A program made the translations under genes and the position numbers. DNA of 64,000 nucleotides from JACPUX01 sp964517465 (GTDB taxonomy: Bacteria > Pseudomonadota > Gammaproteobacteria > Burkholderiales > Casimicrobiaceae): the NCBI GenBank assembly GCA_964517465.1, contig CAZFEK010000016.1:1-64000 (forward strand). Direction: 5' to 3'. Below are positions 1 to 9,544 of the stretch, piece by piece (within the stretch, counting starts at the first letter, position 1; every line of letters starts with the position of its first letter). The notes beneath the pieces are model-generated. The model was not told where the DNA came from. It was given only the letters and a program-made list of their open reading frames with translations, and ran no database searches.

Positions 1-51
1 CCCTCGTCATAAGCTTGGAAGGCTTCTGCTCTACCATTGAGCTACACCCGC
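1..51 (-). tRNA. tRNA-Gly (UCC), 3' part outside window
   Basis: The reverse complement starts GCGGGTGTAGCTCAATGG at position 51, giving a normal acceptor 5' strand and D-arm. An anticodon stem-loop follows with TCC at positions 19-17. The T-arm and acceptor 3' strand lie beyond the window edge. It directly follows tRNA-Tyr on the same strand, an order (Tyr-Gly, usually then Thr and tuf) typical of the tuf operon leader in beta- and gammaproteobacteria. Confidence 0.93.
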
Positions 52-120
52 GCTCATCCCGTAACACACCACAACCCTAGCCGTTCCGCCTTGGCCGGCC
101 AGGCTCGACGCGCAATTTCC

Positions 121-205
<85 letters not shown>

Positions 206-353
206 GACTGAAACGTCGAATTATGAAGGCTTTAGAGATTTGCGTCAACACGGGATGAGCGCCAACGGGGATCGGCTCGGAACCGCCCGGCAAGGTCCGG
301 GCGTCCGGCAAGGTATCGACGGCGGTCGGCCTCGCTTCCGGGCGCCGGGTCCG

Positions 354-914
354 CTATTCGCCGCTGGCGGCCTGAGCAACGGCGCCGGGGCGCCGGGGAA
401 CCAAATCGGGATCCAGGAGCCGCTCGATTCGGGCAAAAACCTCGAACCGCGAAAAGGGCTTCTTCATGAAATCGTCGGCGCCGATGCGCTGCGCATAGAA
501 TTGTTCGGTAGCCTGCTCGTTGCCCGAGATCATGATCACCGGCACTCCGCGCAGACTCGGATCTCGGCGAATTTGCCGCAGCGCAGCGAAGCCGTCCATT
601 CCGGGCAGGATGATGTCGAGGAAAATGAGATCCGGCACTTCCCGCTTGGCGACTTCCACGCCCTTTTCCCCGTCGGCCGCCTCCAGAGTCGTGTATCCGG
701 CGGACTGGAGCATCTTCTTGAGCGCCACCACGATCGTGAGGGAATCGTCGATGATGAGCACCCGGGTGCCCTCGCGGGCATCCACGCGCTTGCGGGTGCG
801 CCGGTCGGCTGCGGTCGCGCCGACCGTTGCCGGCGAGGGTGAACGAGCCTGAGGCATCGGCGCTGCAGGCGCTTGGCTGCCGAACATGTTCTTCAAACGG
901 TCGAATAGACTCAA
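354..914 (-). CDS. CheY-like response regulator (PilG/PilH type)
   Basis: The 186-residue protein has a short amphipathic N-terminus (LFDRLKNMFG), a low-complexity Pro/Ala linker to about residue 50, and then a single receiver domain. The receiver shows the acidic pair (IIDD), the phospho-acceptor Asp in FLDIILPGMDG, and the Lys in MKKPFS. It has no output domain, as in twitching-motility or chemotaxis regulators, so it probably acts through protein contacts. The TTG start at 914 is preferred because a strong Shine-Dalgarno GGAGGTGA (927-920) sits 5 nt upstream; the ATG at 983 has none. It is divergent from the globin-coupled kinase, a possible but unproven partner. Confidence 0.85.
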   Translation of the reverse strand: MSLFDRLKNMFGSQAPAAPMPQARSPSPATVGATAADRRTRKRVDAREGTRVLIIDDSLTIVVALKKMLQSAGYTTLEAADGEKGVEVAKREVPDLIFLDIILPGMDGFAALRQIRRDPSLRGVPVIMISGNEQATEQFYAQRIGADDFMKKPFSRFEVFARIERLLDPDLVPRRPGAVAQAASGE

Positions 915-1115
915 GGCAATCACCTCCGTAGGGGCGTAGTTTCCAACGCCCAAGGGCGCCGCGCAAGCCTGAATTTTCGGCATTTACCCTCGGATCGCGC
1001 CGCGATGCTGGAAAAATGGGCTCGCCGGGATCGATTCCCCCCTCAAATCATCATCTTTACCTCTTTCGGCGGTAGCGACATACTGCTTGCCCAGCTACCG
1101 GAGAAACGCCGCCGA

Positions 1116-3851
1116 ATGCCTAAAGATCGCGACTCTGCCCTGCCTCTGTGCACTGAACTAGGGATCGATGAGGCTCAGCTCCGGCGACGCCTCGCTTGGC
1201 TGGGCATGGACGACGCCGCGGCGAGCCTTCTGGGCGCGCTCGATGGTGTGCTGGCCCCCGCCTTGCCGGGTATCGTCGAGGAGTTGCACGTGATCATCGC
1301 CGGCGAACCGGAATTGGCGAGGCTGCTGCCGGACTCCGCCACCCGCGCGAGGGTCAAGGCCGCCCAGCTGGCCTATTTCCGCGCACTCACCAGCGGTCGC
1401 TATGACCTGCCCCACGCCGAGCAAAGACTGCGCGTCGGATACACCCATGCGCGCATCGGTCTCACGCCATCCTGGTTCCTGGGCGCCTATCATCAGTTCG
1501 CGACCGCTGCCGCAAGGCTCCTGGAGCAACAATTGGGTGGCAGCAGCGAGCGCTGCCATCGCGCCCGCGAGGCTCTGGACAAAGCGATTTACTTCGATCT
1601 GGGGCTCGCGCTGGAGGCTTATTATCACGCCGCGCGCTCGCAGACGGAGAATTTGGCCCGCTATTTTGGCGAAGTTCTGGACCAAATCCCGGCCGGGGTT
1701 TTGGTACTCAATGCGCAAGGCCAGATTCGCAGCGCCAACTTGACCGTGCGCCGTCAGCTGGAAATCGCCTCCGAGGTCGACCTCAAAGGCTCTCCGGCAT
1801 CCGATTGGCTCGCCCTGCCCGGTTTGGGTCAAGCCGTGGTCGGCTTGGCGAACGGCGAATCGGCGCCGGTGCGCTTCGAACTGCAAAAACTCGGCACCGA
1901 AGGACAACGGCACTTCCATGTATCAGCGACCGCCATCGAGCTCGACGACGAGCAGCATGCTCTCGTGGTGTTGCAAGACATCTCCCGGCTGCGCCGCGCT
2001 CAGGACGAGTTGCGGCGCTTTCGAACCGCGATCGATGCCTCGGCCGACGCGATCTTTTTGATCGATCGCGCCGCCCAGCGCATCATTGACATTAATGAGA
2101 CGGCGAGCCGGCTTTACGGCTACCCGCGCCGCGAAATGATCGGGCACCCCTTGGCCGACTTCCACCAGGCGCTGGACGAAGCTCGGCAGGAATCGTTGTT
2201 GCACCACCTGGAGAGCGGGGCAGCCACGGTGGAAACGACGGAAAGCGCGGGCCAACGCCGCAACGGCGAGGTTTTTCCGGTCGAACTCGACCTGTGCCTG
2301 GCGTATTTCGGCAGCGAGCGCATCGTGGTGGTGGTGGCACGAGACATTTCCGAGCGCCGCTCCTCAGAGCAGCGTCTTCGGCGCCTGCACCGGCGCTTTC
2401 GCGATCTCGTCACGCTGTCTTCTGATTGGTTTTGGGAACAGGACGCGCAATTGCGTTTCGTCGCTTTTTCGCCTAGCGAAGATCGGCAAGCCATAGGCAC
2501 CGAAGACCGCAGCGTATTGGGCCAGACTCGCTGGGAAATGCCGCATGTAGTCCTGGAAAGCGCGGACTGGTCGGCCCATCGTGCCGCGCTTGCCGATCAC
2601 GAGCCCTTTCGCGATTTCAGCTACGCGGTGCGGGACGCAAAAGGCAACACCCGTTGGGTATCCGCCAGCGGCGTTCCGCTGTATGACGAGGACGGAAGCT
2701 TCAGCGGATATTACGGCACGGCCCAGGACATCACTGAATTGCGGCGGGCGGAAAGAGATCTCGCCTGGAAGAGCGCCGAGCTTGAATCGATACTGCATAA
2801 CGCTCTGGTCGGCATCGTTTTTGTCGCCCAAGGGCGAGTGCTGCGCGCCAACCGCAAAGCGGCGGAGCTTCTGGGCTCCACGCTGGAGGATCTGCAAGAC
2901 CGTCCGGCGGATCTCGTGTTCGGCCGCGAAACGCTGGAGGCGCTGGAAACCCGCACCCCCGAGGGCGTCTTCCGCAGCGAGATCCGGTTGCGCAGGGGGC
3001 AGCGCGGGTTTTTTTGGGCCAACGTCAGCGCCACCTTGCTCAAGGCGGAAGCCGCCGAGGCCGGAGCGATCTGGGTCATCGAGGATATCACCGCGAGGCG
3101 CGAGGCCGAGGAAGCGGTGCGCCGCGCGCAGGGCGTGCTGGAGCAGCGCGTCGCTGAGCGAACCGAACAGCTCCAGGCGATCAATCAGGAACTCGAATCC
3201 TTCAGCTACTCGGTTTCGCACGATTTGCGCGCCCCGCTGCGGGCGATCAACGGTTTTTCGGAAATCCTCTCTACCCGTTATGCCGATGCCCTCGACGAAA
3301 CGGGGCTCGATTACCTGCGGCGGGTGCGTGCCGCGGCTCAGCGCATGGACCAGCAAATCGAGGGGCTGTTACAGCTGTCCCGGGTGAGCCAGACCCCGCT
3401 CGATCGGCAAGAAATCGACCTCTCCGCGATGGCCCAGGAAATCGTCGCCGAACTCGCGCGGGCGGAACCGCAGCGGCAATGCGAAGTCCTCATTGCCCCG
3501 CATCTGAAAACGACTGGCGATCGCGCGCTGTTGCAGATCGTGATACAGAACCTGCTGGGCAATGCCTGGAAATACACTCAGCGACGTGAGCTCGCGCACA
3601 TCCGCTTCGCCGCCGCGCAGAACGACGCGGGTGAAACCATCTTCGAAGTCAGCGATGACGGCGCCGGCTTCGACATGGCCCACGCCGAGAGGCTGTTCGG
3701 CGCCTTCCAGCGCTTGCATCGGCCCGACGATTTTCCGGGACACGGCATCGGTCTGGCCACCACCAAGCGCATCATCACGCGGCATGGCGGACGCATTTGG
3801 GCGGAAAGCGCGGTCGATCGAGGCGCCTCGTTCTTCTTTACTTTGACTTGA
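1116..3851 (+). CDS. Globin-coupled multi-PAS sensor histidine kinase
   Basis: The 911-residue protein has no membrane segment. Residues ~15-165 match the protoglobin (globin-coupled sensor) domain: the segment YTHARIGLTPSWFLGAY supplies the expected proximal heme ligand, His111. About four PAS domains follow (~180-665), then a short coiled coil. The HisKA domain has its phospho-acceptor His702 in SVSHDLRAPL, and the HATPase_c domain has N, G1 and G2 boxes. It is probably a soluble heme-based oxygen or gas sensor. The ATG at 1116 has GGAGAA 10 nt upstream; an in-frame ATG at 1005 lacks a ribosome site. No regulator is encoded beside it on the same strand; the divergent receiver at 354-914 is the nearest candidate. 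Confidence 0.9.
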   Translation: MPKDRDSALPLCTELGIDEAQLRRRLAWLGMDDAAASLLGALDGVLAPALPGIVEELHVIIAGEPELARLLPDSATRARVKAAQLAYFRALTSGRYDLPHAEQRLRVGYTHARIGLTPSWFLGAYHQFATAAARLLEQQLGGSSERCHRAREALDKAIYFDLGLALEAYYHAARSQTENLARYFGEVLDQIPAGVLVLNAQGQIRSANLTVRRQLEIASEVDLKGSPASDWLALPGLGQAVVGLANGESAPVRFELQKLGTEGQRHFHVSATAIELDDEQHALVVLQDISRLRRAQDELRRFRTAIDASADAIFLIDRAAQRIIDINETASRLYGYPRREMIGHPLADFHQALDEARQESLLHHLESGAATVETTESAGQRRNGEVFPVELDLCLAYFGSERIVVVVARDISERRSSEQRLRRLHRRFRDLVTLSSDWFWEQDAQLRFVAFSPSEDRQAIGTEDRSVLGQTRWEMPHVVLESADWSAHRAALADHEPFRDFSYAVRDAKGNTRWVSASGVPLYDEDGSFSGYYGTAQDITELRRAERDLAWKSAELESILHNALVGIVFVAQGRVLRANRKAAELLGSTLEDLQDRPADLVFGRETLEALETRTPEGVFRSEIRLRRGQRGFFWANVSATLLKAEAAEAGAIWVIEDITARREAEEAVRRAQGVLEQRVAERTEQLQAINQELESFSYSVSHDLRAPLRAINGFSEILSTRYADALDETGLDYLRRVRAAAQRMDQQIEGLLQLSRVSQTPLDRQEIDLSAMAQEIVAELARAEPQRQCEVLIAPHLKTTGDRALLQIVIQNLLGNAWKYTQRRELAHIRFAAAQNDAGETIFEVSDDGAGFDMAHAERLFGAFQRLHRPDDFPGHGIGLATTKRIITRHGGRIWAESAVDRGASFFFTLT

Positions 3852-3905
3852 AATCAGCGGCAAGCCGCAAGCAAAGAGGCGTCGTCTCGCTTGCGCGCAT
3901 CCGAC

Positions 3906-4634
3906 TCAGGAATTTTCCAGCGGCCGCCAGAGGCCGCGCACAAAACCCTCGACCGGGCGGAATTTGCTCTTGTAGGCCATCTTGGGGCTCTCGCGTATCC
4001 AATAGCCCAGGTAGAGGTGGGGAAGGCCCAAAGCCTTGCAGCGCTCGATCTGCCACAGAACGCTATAAGTGCCCAAGCTCGCGCGCGGCAGCTCCGGGTC
4101 AAAAAAAGTGTAAACCGAGGACAGACCGTCCCCCAGGCGGTCCACCAAACTCACCATGCGCAACTGCGCGCCTTCGCGAAATTCGTAGAGCATAGTGTCG
4201 ACGTTGCTGTGCAGAAGAAAGTGCTGATACTGCTCATGGCTGTCTTGATCCATGCCACCGCCGCAATGCCGGCTTCGCTGATAGGCGAGGTAGAGCTCGT
4301 AATGCTCGGCGACGAAACTCAAGGCGCGCGGCGTTACACGAAGTGCGGCATGCCTCGCCCAGGAGCGGCGCTGGCTGCGCGACGGCTGGAAGGCGTCGAC
4401 CGGCACGCGCACCGGCACACAGGCCCGGCAATTGTCGCAATAGGGGCGATAAGTGAAGGCGCCGCTGCGCCGAAAGCCCAAGCGCACCAGCTCGCTGTAC
4501 ACCACGGTATCGATCAAATGGCTGGGGGTGGCAACTTGCGAGCGCGCCGGACGATCCGGCAGATAGCTGCAGGGGTAAGGCGCAGTGGCGTAGAACTGGA
4601 GCGCCGCCAAGGGCAAATCGTTCAAACGGGTCAC
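3906..4634 (-). CDS. bpt: Aspartate/glutamate leucyltransferase
   Basis: The 242-residue protein is a full-length Bpt (bacterial ATE-like) enzyme. It transfers Leu from Leu-tRNA to proteins with N-terminal Asp or Glu, marking them for ClpS/ClpAP degradation. Diagnostic segments are the N-terminal QFYATAPYPCSYLPDR, the Cys-rich YCDNCRACVPVRV and, near the C-terminus, LYLGYWIRESPKMAYK. A GTG start at 4634 is chosen because it overlaps the aat stop as GTGA and gives the usual N-terminus; the upstream ATG at 4655 would lie inside aat. Translational coupling to aat places the two N-degron transferases in one operon. Confidence 0.95.
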   Translation of the reverse strand: MTRLNDLPLAALQFYATAPYPCSYLPDRPARSQVATPSHLIDTVVYSELVRLGFRRSGAFTYRPYCDNCRACVPVRVPVDAFQPSRSQRRSWARHAALRVTPRALSFVAEHYELYLAYQRSRHCGGGMDQDSHEQYQHFLLHSNVDTMLYEFREGAQLRMVSLVDRLGDGLSSVYTFFDPELPRASLGTYSVLWQIERCKALGLPHLYLGYWIRESPKMAYKSKFRPVEGFVRGLWRPLENS

Positions 4635-5323
4635 GTCGAAAAAGCTCCCGTCCACCGATGCGTGGGTTCCGGGCAGTTTACCAATGCCGCGATCTCGCGC
4701 GCAAATTGGGCGCGAGGTATCGGGCGAGCACCAAAACGCGCCAGATGAGCCGTTTCCTGCTGGCAGTCGATGAGCGGAAAACCGCGCCGGCGCAACTCCT
4801 CAGCAAGCCGAACCAAGGCCACCTTGGACGCCTCGCTCTCGCGGGCGAACATCGATTCCCCGAAGAACATGCGCCCGATGGCGAGGCCGTAAAGCCCGCC
4901 GGCGAGCCTCCCAGCGCGCCACGCTTCGATCGAGTGGGCCACCCCCAAGTCGTGCAGCCGGCAATAGGCGTCCACCATTTCCGGCATGATCCAGGTTCCC
5001 GCATGTCCGCTTCTGGGCTCCGCACAGCCCAGCATAACCTCGCGAAATGCGGTGTCGGCGCGTATTTCGAAGCGTCCCGATCGAACCGCTTTGCCAAGCG
5101 AGCGATTGACCCGGAAATCGTCTAGCCGCAATACCATGCGCGGGTCGGGGCTCCACCAAAGAATCGGCTGGCCCTCGCCGTACCAGGGGAAAATGCCTTG
5201 CCGATACGCACTGAGCAGGCGTTCCGGAGAAAGATCGCCGCCTGCGGCCAACAGCCCGCTGGGTTCGCGCAGCGCGCGGGAGAGCGGCGGAAAAGGATCG
5301 GCGGGGTCAAGCCAGGGAATCAT
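4631..5323 (-). CDS. aat: Leucyl/phenylalanyl-tRNA--protein transferase
   Basis: The 230-residue enzyme adds Leu or Phe from aminoacyl-tRNA to N-terminal Arg/Lys of proteins, creating destabilising N-degrons. The family start IPWLDP is followed by GLLAAGGDLSPERLLSAY, the GIFPWY segment, the substrate pocket region WWSPDPRMVL, and GGLYG...GRMFFGESMF near the middle. Length is normal for the family. The ATG at 5323 is preferred over an ATG-equivalent 36 nt upstream because it begins at the conserved IPWL. Its stop overlaps the bpt start by 4 nt. Confidence 0.96.
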   Translation of the reverse strand: MIPWLDPADPFPPLSRALREPSGLLAAGGDLSPERLLSAYRQGIFPWYGEGQPILWWSPDPRMVLRLDDFRVNRSLGKAVRSGRFEIRADTAFREVMLGCAEPRSGHAGTWIMPEMVDAYCRLHDLGVAHSIEAWRAGRLAGGLYGLAIGRMFFGESMFARESEASKVALVRLAEELRRRGFPLIDCQQETAHLARFGARPIPRAQFAREIAALVNCPEPTHRWTGAFST

Positions 5324-5375
5324 GCGCGAATTGTGTCGTGCGCCGCCGACCTGGCGCAAGGGGCCAGACGAGCGA

Positions 5376-7280
5376 TCAGGCGCGCCTGGTCTCCAGCGCC
5401 TCCCAGCGCTCCAGCAGGCCTTGCAGTTCTGCTTCTCGATCCGAGAGTTCCGCTTGCAGTTGGCGGGCCGCGTCCGGCCCGGCGCGATAAAGCGAAGGGT
5501 CGGCGATCCTTAGCTGCAAGCCTGCAATGGCTTGCTCCAAAGCCTCGATGCGATCCGGCAGGAGTTCGAGCTCTCGCGCCTCCCAGGAGCTCAAGCGCTT
5601 TTTCGCCGCGCTCGCGGCACCCGCCAATTCCTTCGCCGGCTTTGGTTTCGGGGTCGGCGCGGGGGCAAGTTCCTCCCCGCTCCAGCGCGCTTGATACCCC
5701 GCCCAGTCGCTGTAACCCCCCGGGTATTCGCGCAGCTTCCCCGCGCCTTCGAAGGCGATCACTTGGGTCACCACGTTGTCCAAAAAAGCGCGATCGTGGC
5801 TCACCAAAAAAAGTGTTCCCGAAAAGTCCCTTAACAAGTCCTCGAGCAATTCCAGGGTCTCGATATCCAAGTCGTTGGTCGGCTCATCCAAGACCAGCAC
5901 ATTTGCCGGCCGGGAAAAGAGCCTCGCCAGCAACAGGCGATTGCGTTCCCCGCCGGAGAGCGAGCGCACCGGGGAGCGTGCGCGCTCGGGGGCAAACAAG
6001 AAGTCGCCGAGGTAACTGATGACGTGCTTCTTTTGCGCGCCGATCTCCACATAATCCGCGCCCGGATTGATCGTGTCCGCCAGCGTCGCCTCCGGGTCGA
6101 GATGCTCGCGCATTTGATCGAAGTAGGCGACATTCAAATTGCTACCGCGACGCACCAACCCGGCATCCGGCACCAGCTCGCCGAGGATCAGTTTCAGCAG
6201 GGTGGTCTTGCCGATGCCGTTGGGGCCGATCAGTCCCACCCGGTCGCCCCTCATCAGCCGCGTGCTGAAATCGCGAATCAACTCGCGCCCTTCGTAGCCT
6301 TTGCTAACCGATTCGAGTTCGGCCACCATTTGCCCGGAGCGAACCCCGGCATCGAGCGCCAGCCGCACCTCCCCCAAACGCTCGCGCCGCACCGCGCGTT
6401 CCTCGCGCAGGCGCTCCAAGCGCTTGATGCGCGCCACCGCGCGGGTTCGCCTGGCTTCCACGCCTTGGCGTATCCAGGCCTCTTCTTGCGCCAACAAACG
6501 ATCGGCCTTGGCAACAACGACCGCCTCATCCGCGAGCTCTCGCGCCTTGCGTTCCTGATAAGAGGCGAATCGTCCCGGATAGGAACGCAGCGCCCCGCGG
6601 TCCAATTCCAGCACGCGGGTAGCCACGGCGTCGAGGAAACGCCGATCGTGCGTGACCACGACCACGCCGCCCGGGTGCGCTCGCAGCAGCCCTTCCAGCC
6701 ATTCGATGGCGCCCAGATCGAGGTGGTTCGTGGGCTCGTCGAGAAGCAAGAGATCCGGGGCATCCACCAGGGCACGGGCCAGGGCGACGCGTTTTTTCCA
6801 ACCGCCGGACAGCGTTTCGATGCGCGCTTCGGGTTCCAGCCCGAAGCGAGAAAGTATGGCGCCGATGCGCTGATCCGTGGCCCAGCCCTGAGCGGCATCC
6901 AAAACCGCGTGCAGCCGATGCAGTTCCTGCTCCACCGCCGGATCGCCGCCTTCGGCGAGGGCATGCGCGGCGCGATGGTAAGCCGCCAGAGCGCGACCCA
7001 GATCTCCCAAACCTTCGGCCACGGCATCGAAGACCCGCGCCGCGGGGTCCAAGGTCGGTTCTTGCGCCACATAAGCGACCCGCAAGCCCGGAGCTCGCCA
7101 GGCTTCGCCATCATCCAAGCTGGCGAGGCCGGCAAGTATTTTCAGCAGGGAAGACTTGCCGCAACCATTGCGACCGATCAAAGCCACTCGCTCGCCCGGC
7201 TCCAGAACCAACTCGGTTTGGTGGAGCAAGGGCCAGTGGCCGAAAGCGAGCGAGGCATTGCGCAGGATGGCAAGCGGCAT
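5376..7280 (-). CDS. uup: ABC-F family ATPase Uup
   Basis: The 634-residue soluble protein has two ABC ATPase domains (Walker A GRNGCGKSS and GPNGIGKTT; signatures LSGGWKKR and LSGGERNR) joined by a basic linker. No membrane domain is present, which places it in ABC-F. The C-terminal ~70 residues form a coiled coil (WEALEQAIAGL... type), the hallmark of Uup rather than EttA. Uup proteins act on ribosomes and influence precise transposon excision and replication-fork processing. The ATG at 7280 starts at MPLAILRNASLAFG; a longer TTG start is possible. Confidence 0.9.
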   Translation of the reverse strand: MPLAILRNASLAFGHWPLLHQTELVLEPGERVALIGRNGCGKSSLLKILAGLASLDDGEAWRAPGLRVAYVAQEPTLDPAARVFDAVAEGLGDLGRALAAYHRAAHALAEGGDPAVEQELHRLHAVLDAAQGWATDQRIGAILSRFGLEPEARIETLSGGWKKRVALARALVDAPDLLLLDEPTNHLDLGAIEWLEGLLRAHPGGVVVVTHDRRFLDAVATRVLELDRGALRSYPGRFASYQERKARELADEAVVVAKADRLLAQEEAWIRQGVEARRTRAVARIKRLERLREERAVRRERLGEVRLALDAGVRSGQMVAELESVSKGYEGRELIRDFSTRLMRGDRVGLIGPNGIGKTTLLKLILGELVPDAGLVRRGSNLNVAYFDQMREHLDPEATLADTINPGADYVEIGAQKKHVISYLGDFLFAPERARSPVRSLSGGERNRLLLARLFSRPANVLVLDEPTNDLDIETLELLEDLLRDFSGTLFLVSHDRAFLDNVVTQVIAFEGAGKLREYPGGYSDWAGYQARWSGEELAPAPTPKPKPAKELAGAASAAKKRLSSWEARELELLPDRIEALEQAIAGLQLRIADPSLYRAGPDAARQLQAELSDREAELQGLLERWEALETRRA

Positions 7281-7436
7281 GGTCAGAACCGATAGCAAGC
7301 GGCGCGCATGTTACCACGGGGCCAAACACGCCAAAGGGCGGCAGTCTTGCGGCCGCCGCCTCGAAGCCCATTGGTCGCCTTGCCCGCCCTCCGCCCGATG
7401 ACCGGCGATTCTTGCCGCTGCCGCCCCAAGCTCGCG

Positions 7437-8405
7437 CTAATGTTCGGCGCAAACGACTCGATCCCGGCCCGCCTGTTTGGCGACGTAAAGCGCGGCATCG
7501 GTGCGTTCGAGCAATTGCTCGCTTTTCTCTCCGCGGCGCCGCACGCAAACGCCAAAGCTGGCGGTGACCTTCTGCGCGAGGCCTGGAACGGCGGCGGAGC
7601 GCAACTTGAGCCGCACTCGCTCCGCAATCTGAGCGGCTTCCGTCAAACTGGTCTCCGGCAAAAGCAACACGAATTCTTCGCCCCCATACCGCGCCGCCAA
7701 GTCGTACGGACGAACATCTGCCCGCAATAGGCCGCCAAAAGCCTGGAGTGCCGAATCCCCAACCGCATGGCCGTAGCGGTCGTTGATCTGTTTGAAATGA
7801 TCGACATCGCCGAAGATCAGCGCCAGAGGTTTTGCCAAACGCTCGGCGCGCTCGCATTCGACGGCCAGACGCTCCTCCAGCGCCCGGCGGTTGCCCAAAC
7901 CGGTGAGCGGGTCGCTGCGCGCAAGCGCTTCCAGTTCGCCTTGGATGCGCTGCAGCTCTCGATTGCGCCGTGCCAACTCGCGTTGAGTCTGGGCCAACTC
8001 TTCATTGACCTGCAGCACGGTTCGACCGAGGCGCTCCATTTCTTGGAGGTCGTGCTCGCCCGCCAGCAGGTAATCTGCCCCGATGCGGAAAACCTCCGCG
8101 CGCAGCGACACGCACACCGTATTCTTTGCGCCCAGGGTGAGCAAACCGGTGAAAACTCGAGGAGGATCGCCCGCGGCAGGTCGATCGATCCACTCGCGCC
8201 AGTCGGGGTTCACCAGGCAATCGCCGATCTGCAGGAGTTCTGTCCCTTCCGCCGGCGACCGAACCAGCCGCAGGAAACCCTGGTTGGCCTCCAGCACCTG
8301 TCCATCCCCGGAAAAACAGGCCACCGCCAGGGTCGAGAGTTCGCGCAGGAAAGCTGGGATAACCAACTCCCGGCGGAATCCCGAAGACGGCCAGGGAGCG
8401 TTCAC
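7437..8405 (-). CDS. Diguanylate cyclase (PAS-GGDEF) coupled to B12 sensor
   Basis: The 322-residue protein has a PAS-like N-terminal region (~15-125), a short coiled coil, and a GGDEF domain with an intact GGEEF active site. An RxxD inhibitory site (RPYD) lies five residues before it. It should make c-di-GMP from two GTP and be product-inhibited. No membrane segment is visible. The GTG start at 8405 overlaps the stop of the upstream cobalamin-binding gene as GTGA, giving tight translational coupling and suggesting the two proteins act together. A longer frame to 8525 would run far into the upstream gene. Confidence 0.9.
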   Translation of the reverse strand: MNAPWPSSGFRRELVIPAFLRELSTLAVACFSGDGQVLEANQGFLRLVRSPAEGTELLQIGDCLVNPDWREWIDRPAAGDPPRVFTGLLTLGAKNTVCVSLRAEVFRIGADYLLAGEHDLQEMERLGRTVLQVNEELAQTQRELARRNRELQRIQGELEALARSDPLTGLGNRRALEERLAVECERAERLAKPLALIFGDVDHFKQINDRYGHAVGDSALQAFGGLLRADVRPYDLAARYGGEEFVLLLPETSLTEAAQIAERVRLKLRSAAVPGLAQKVTASFGVCVRRRGEKSEQLLERTDAALYVAKQAGRDRVVCAEH

Positions 8406-9424
8406 GACACCAAGGCCAAGCCCTCGGCTTCGAGGGCGCTGCGAACCAAGAGGTCGGCACCCATACGCTGGGCGCCGGCAAAATTCTGGTTGACGGCCAA
8501 GCCCCCAAGGACCACCGCCGGACAATGTGCACCGAACTCGGCCCGCAGCGCGGCGATGGCCGATCGCGCAAAAGCGAACTGCTGCGGCATCGAGATCGAA
8601 AGTCCCAGGAGGTCGGTCCGCTGCAAGTCCACCTGGCTCAGAAGCGCTGGCGTGGGCACGTTCGAACCCAGGAACTGGGTATCCCAGCCCGCCAGGTCGA
8701 ATACATCCGCCACGATGCGCAGCCCCAAGGCATGATGATTGGTTTCGATGTTGGCAAACAGGGCTCGCTTGGGTTTGGGCGATGCCGCCTGGGTGTGCCC
8801 ATAGGCTTGCGCCAAAACAAACTGGGTGATCGCAGTTGCCAGGTGCTCCTGGGCGACGCTAATGCGGTTCTGCTGCCACAGCGAACCGATTTCATACATG
8901 GCAGGCTGCACCAAACGCTCGCCCATTTCGGCGAAGGAGCACCCTTGATCCATTTGCCCAAGACCGAGATCTCTGGCTTGGTGCCGGTCTCCACCCAAGA
9001 GCGCTTCAAGGTAAGGCCGCGATGAGGGCAAAGGATCGGGCTCATGCTGAAGCCGCCAAGGAATGCGCAGCTTGTTTGCCAGCGCGTCCAATCCCTTTTG
9101 AAGCATAGTCGCCGCTTCTCTGGCCCAGGCCTCTTCGCGCTGCGCAAAGGCTTCGCTCAATACACTCAGTGACGTGGCCAGACGCCTGGTGTCCGAGTCC
9201 CTGGCAAGGGCAACCTCGGCCTGCCAAGAGAGGCAATCCAAAAAGGGATGGGCATCACCCATCTCGAGCGCTGCCGAGAGATAGCCGAAGAGAAAGGCGA
9301 TTTCGTCGCGACAGGCCTGTCGCCCCTCCTCCCCGAACGCAGCCCACAATTCGGGGTTTCGCCTCCCCAATTCGTCCACAGTCCACTCGATCAGTTCGTG
9401 CGCGGCGGGTTTGCGCTCAGACAT
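8402..9424 (-). CDS. Cobalamin-binding sensor protein (CarH-like B12 domains)
   Basis: The 340-residue soluble protein has a helical N-terminal region (~1-135) unlike the MerR DNA-binding domain of CarH. A four-helix B12 cap domain follows (~140-205), then a Rossmann-like B12-binding domain (~210-335). The cap carries W183, nine residues, then E193-H194: the W-x9-EH signature of adenosylcobalamin photoreceptors. The lower-ligand motif is N229-x-H231-x-x-G234, a variant of (D/E)xHxxG. Family knowledge therefore suggests light- or AdoCbl-dependent signalling. It overlaps and presumably controls the diguanylate cyclase downstream. The role of the N-terminal domain is unknown. Confidence 0.82.
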   Translation of the reverse strand: MSERKPAAHELIEWTVDELGRRNPELWAAFGEEGRQACRDEIAFLFGYLSAALEMGDAHPFLDCLSWQAEVALARDSDTRRLATSLSVLSEAFAQREEAWAREAATMLQKGLDALANKLRIPWRLQHEPDPLPSSRPYLEALLGGDRHQARDLGLGQMDQGCSFAEMGERLVQPAMYEIGSLWQQNRISVAQEHLATAITQFVLAQAYGHTQAASPKPKRALFANIETNHHALGLRIVADVFDLAGWDTQFLGSNVPTPALLSQVDLQRTDLLGLSISMPQQFAFARSAIAALRAEFGAHCPAVVLGGLAVNQNFAGAQRMGADLLVRSALEAEGLALVS

Positions 9425-9544
9425 CCTTTGCTCCGATGTTGCGAGGGCAACGCGCTTAGAGTTAAGGCCAGGCCTTGGAGAACTTGAGTCGGGCCGGGGT
9501 CGCTTCTGGCATACTGCCGCACATCGAGCGCCGGCCTGCTGCCT

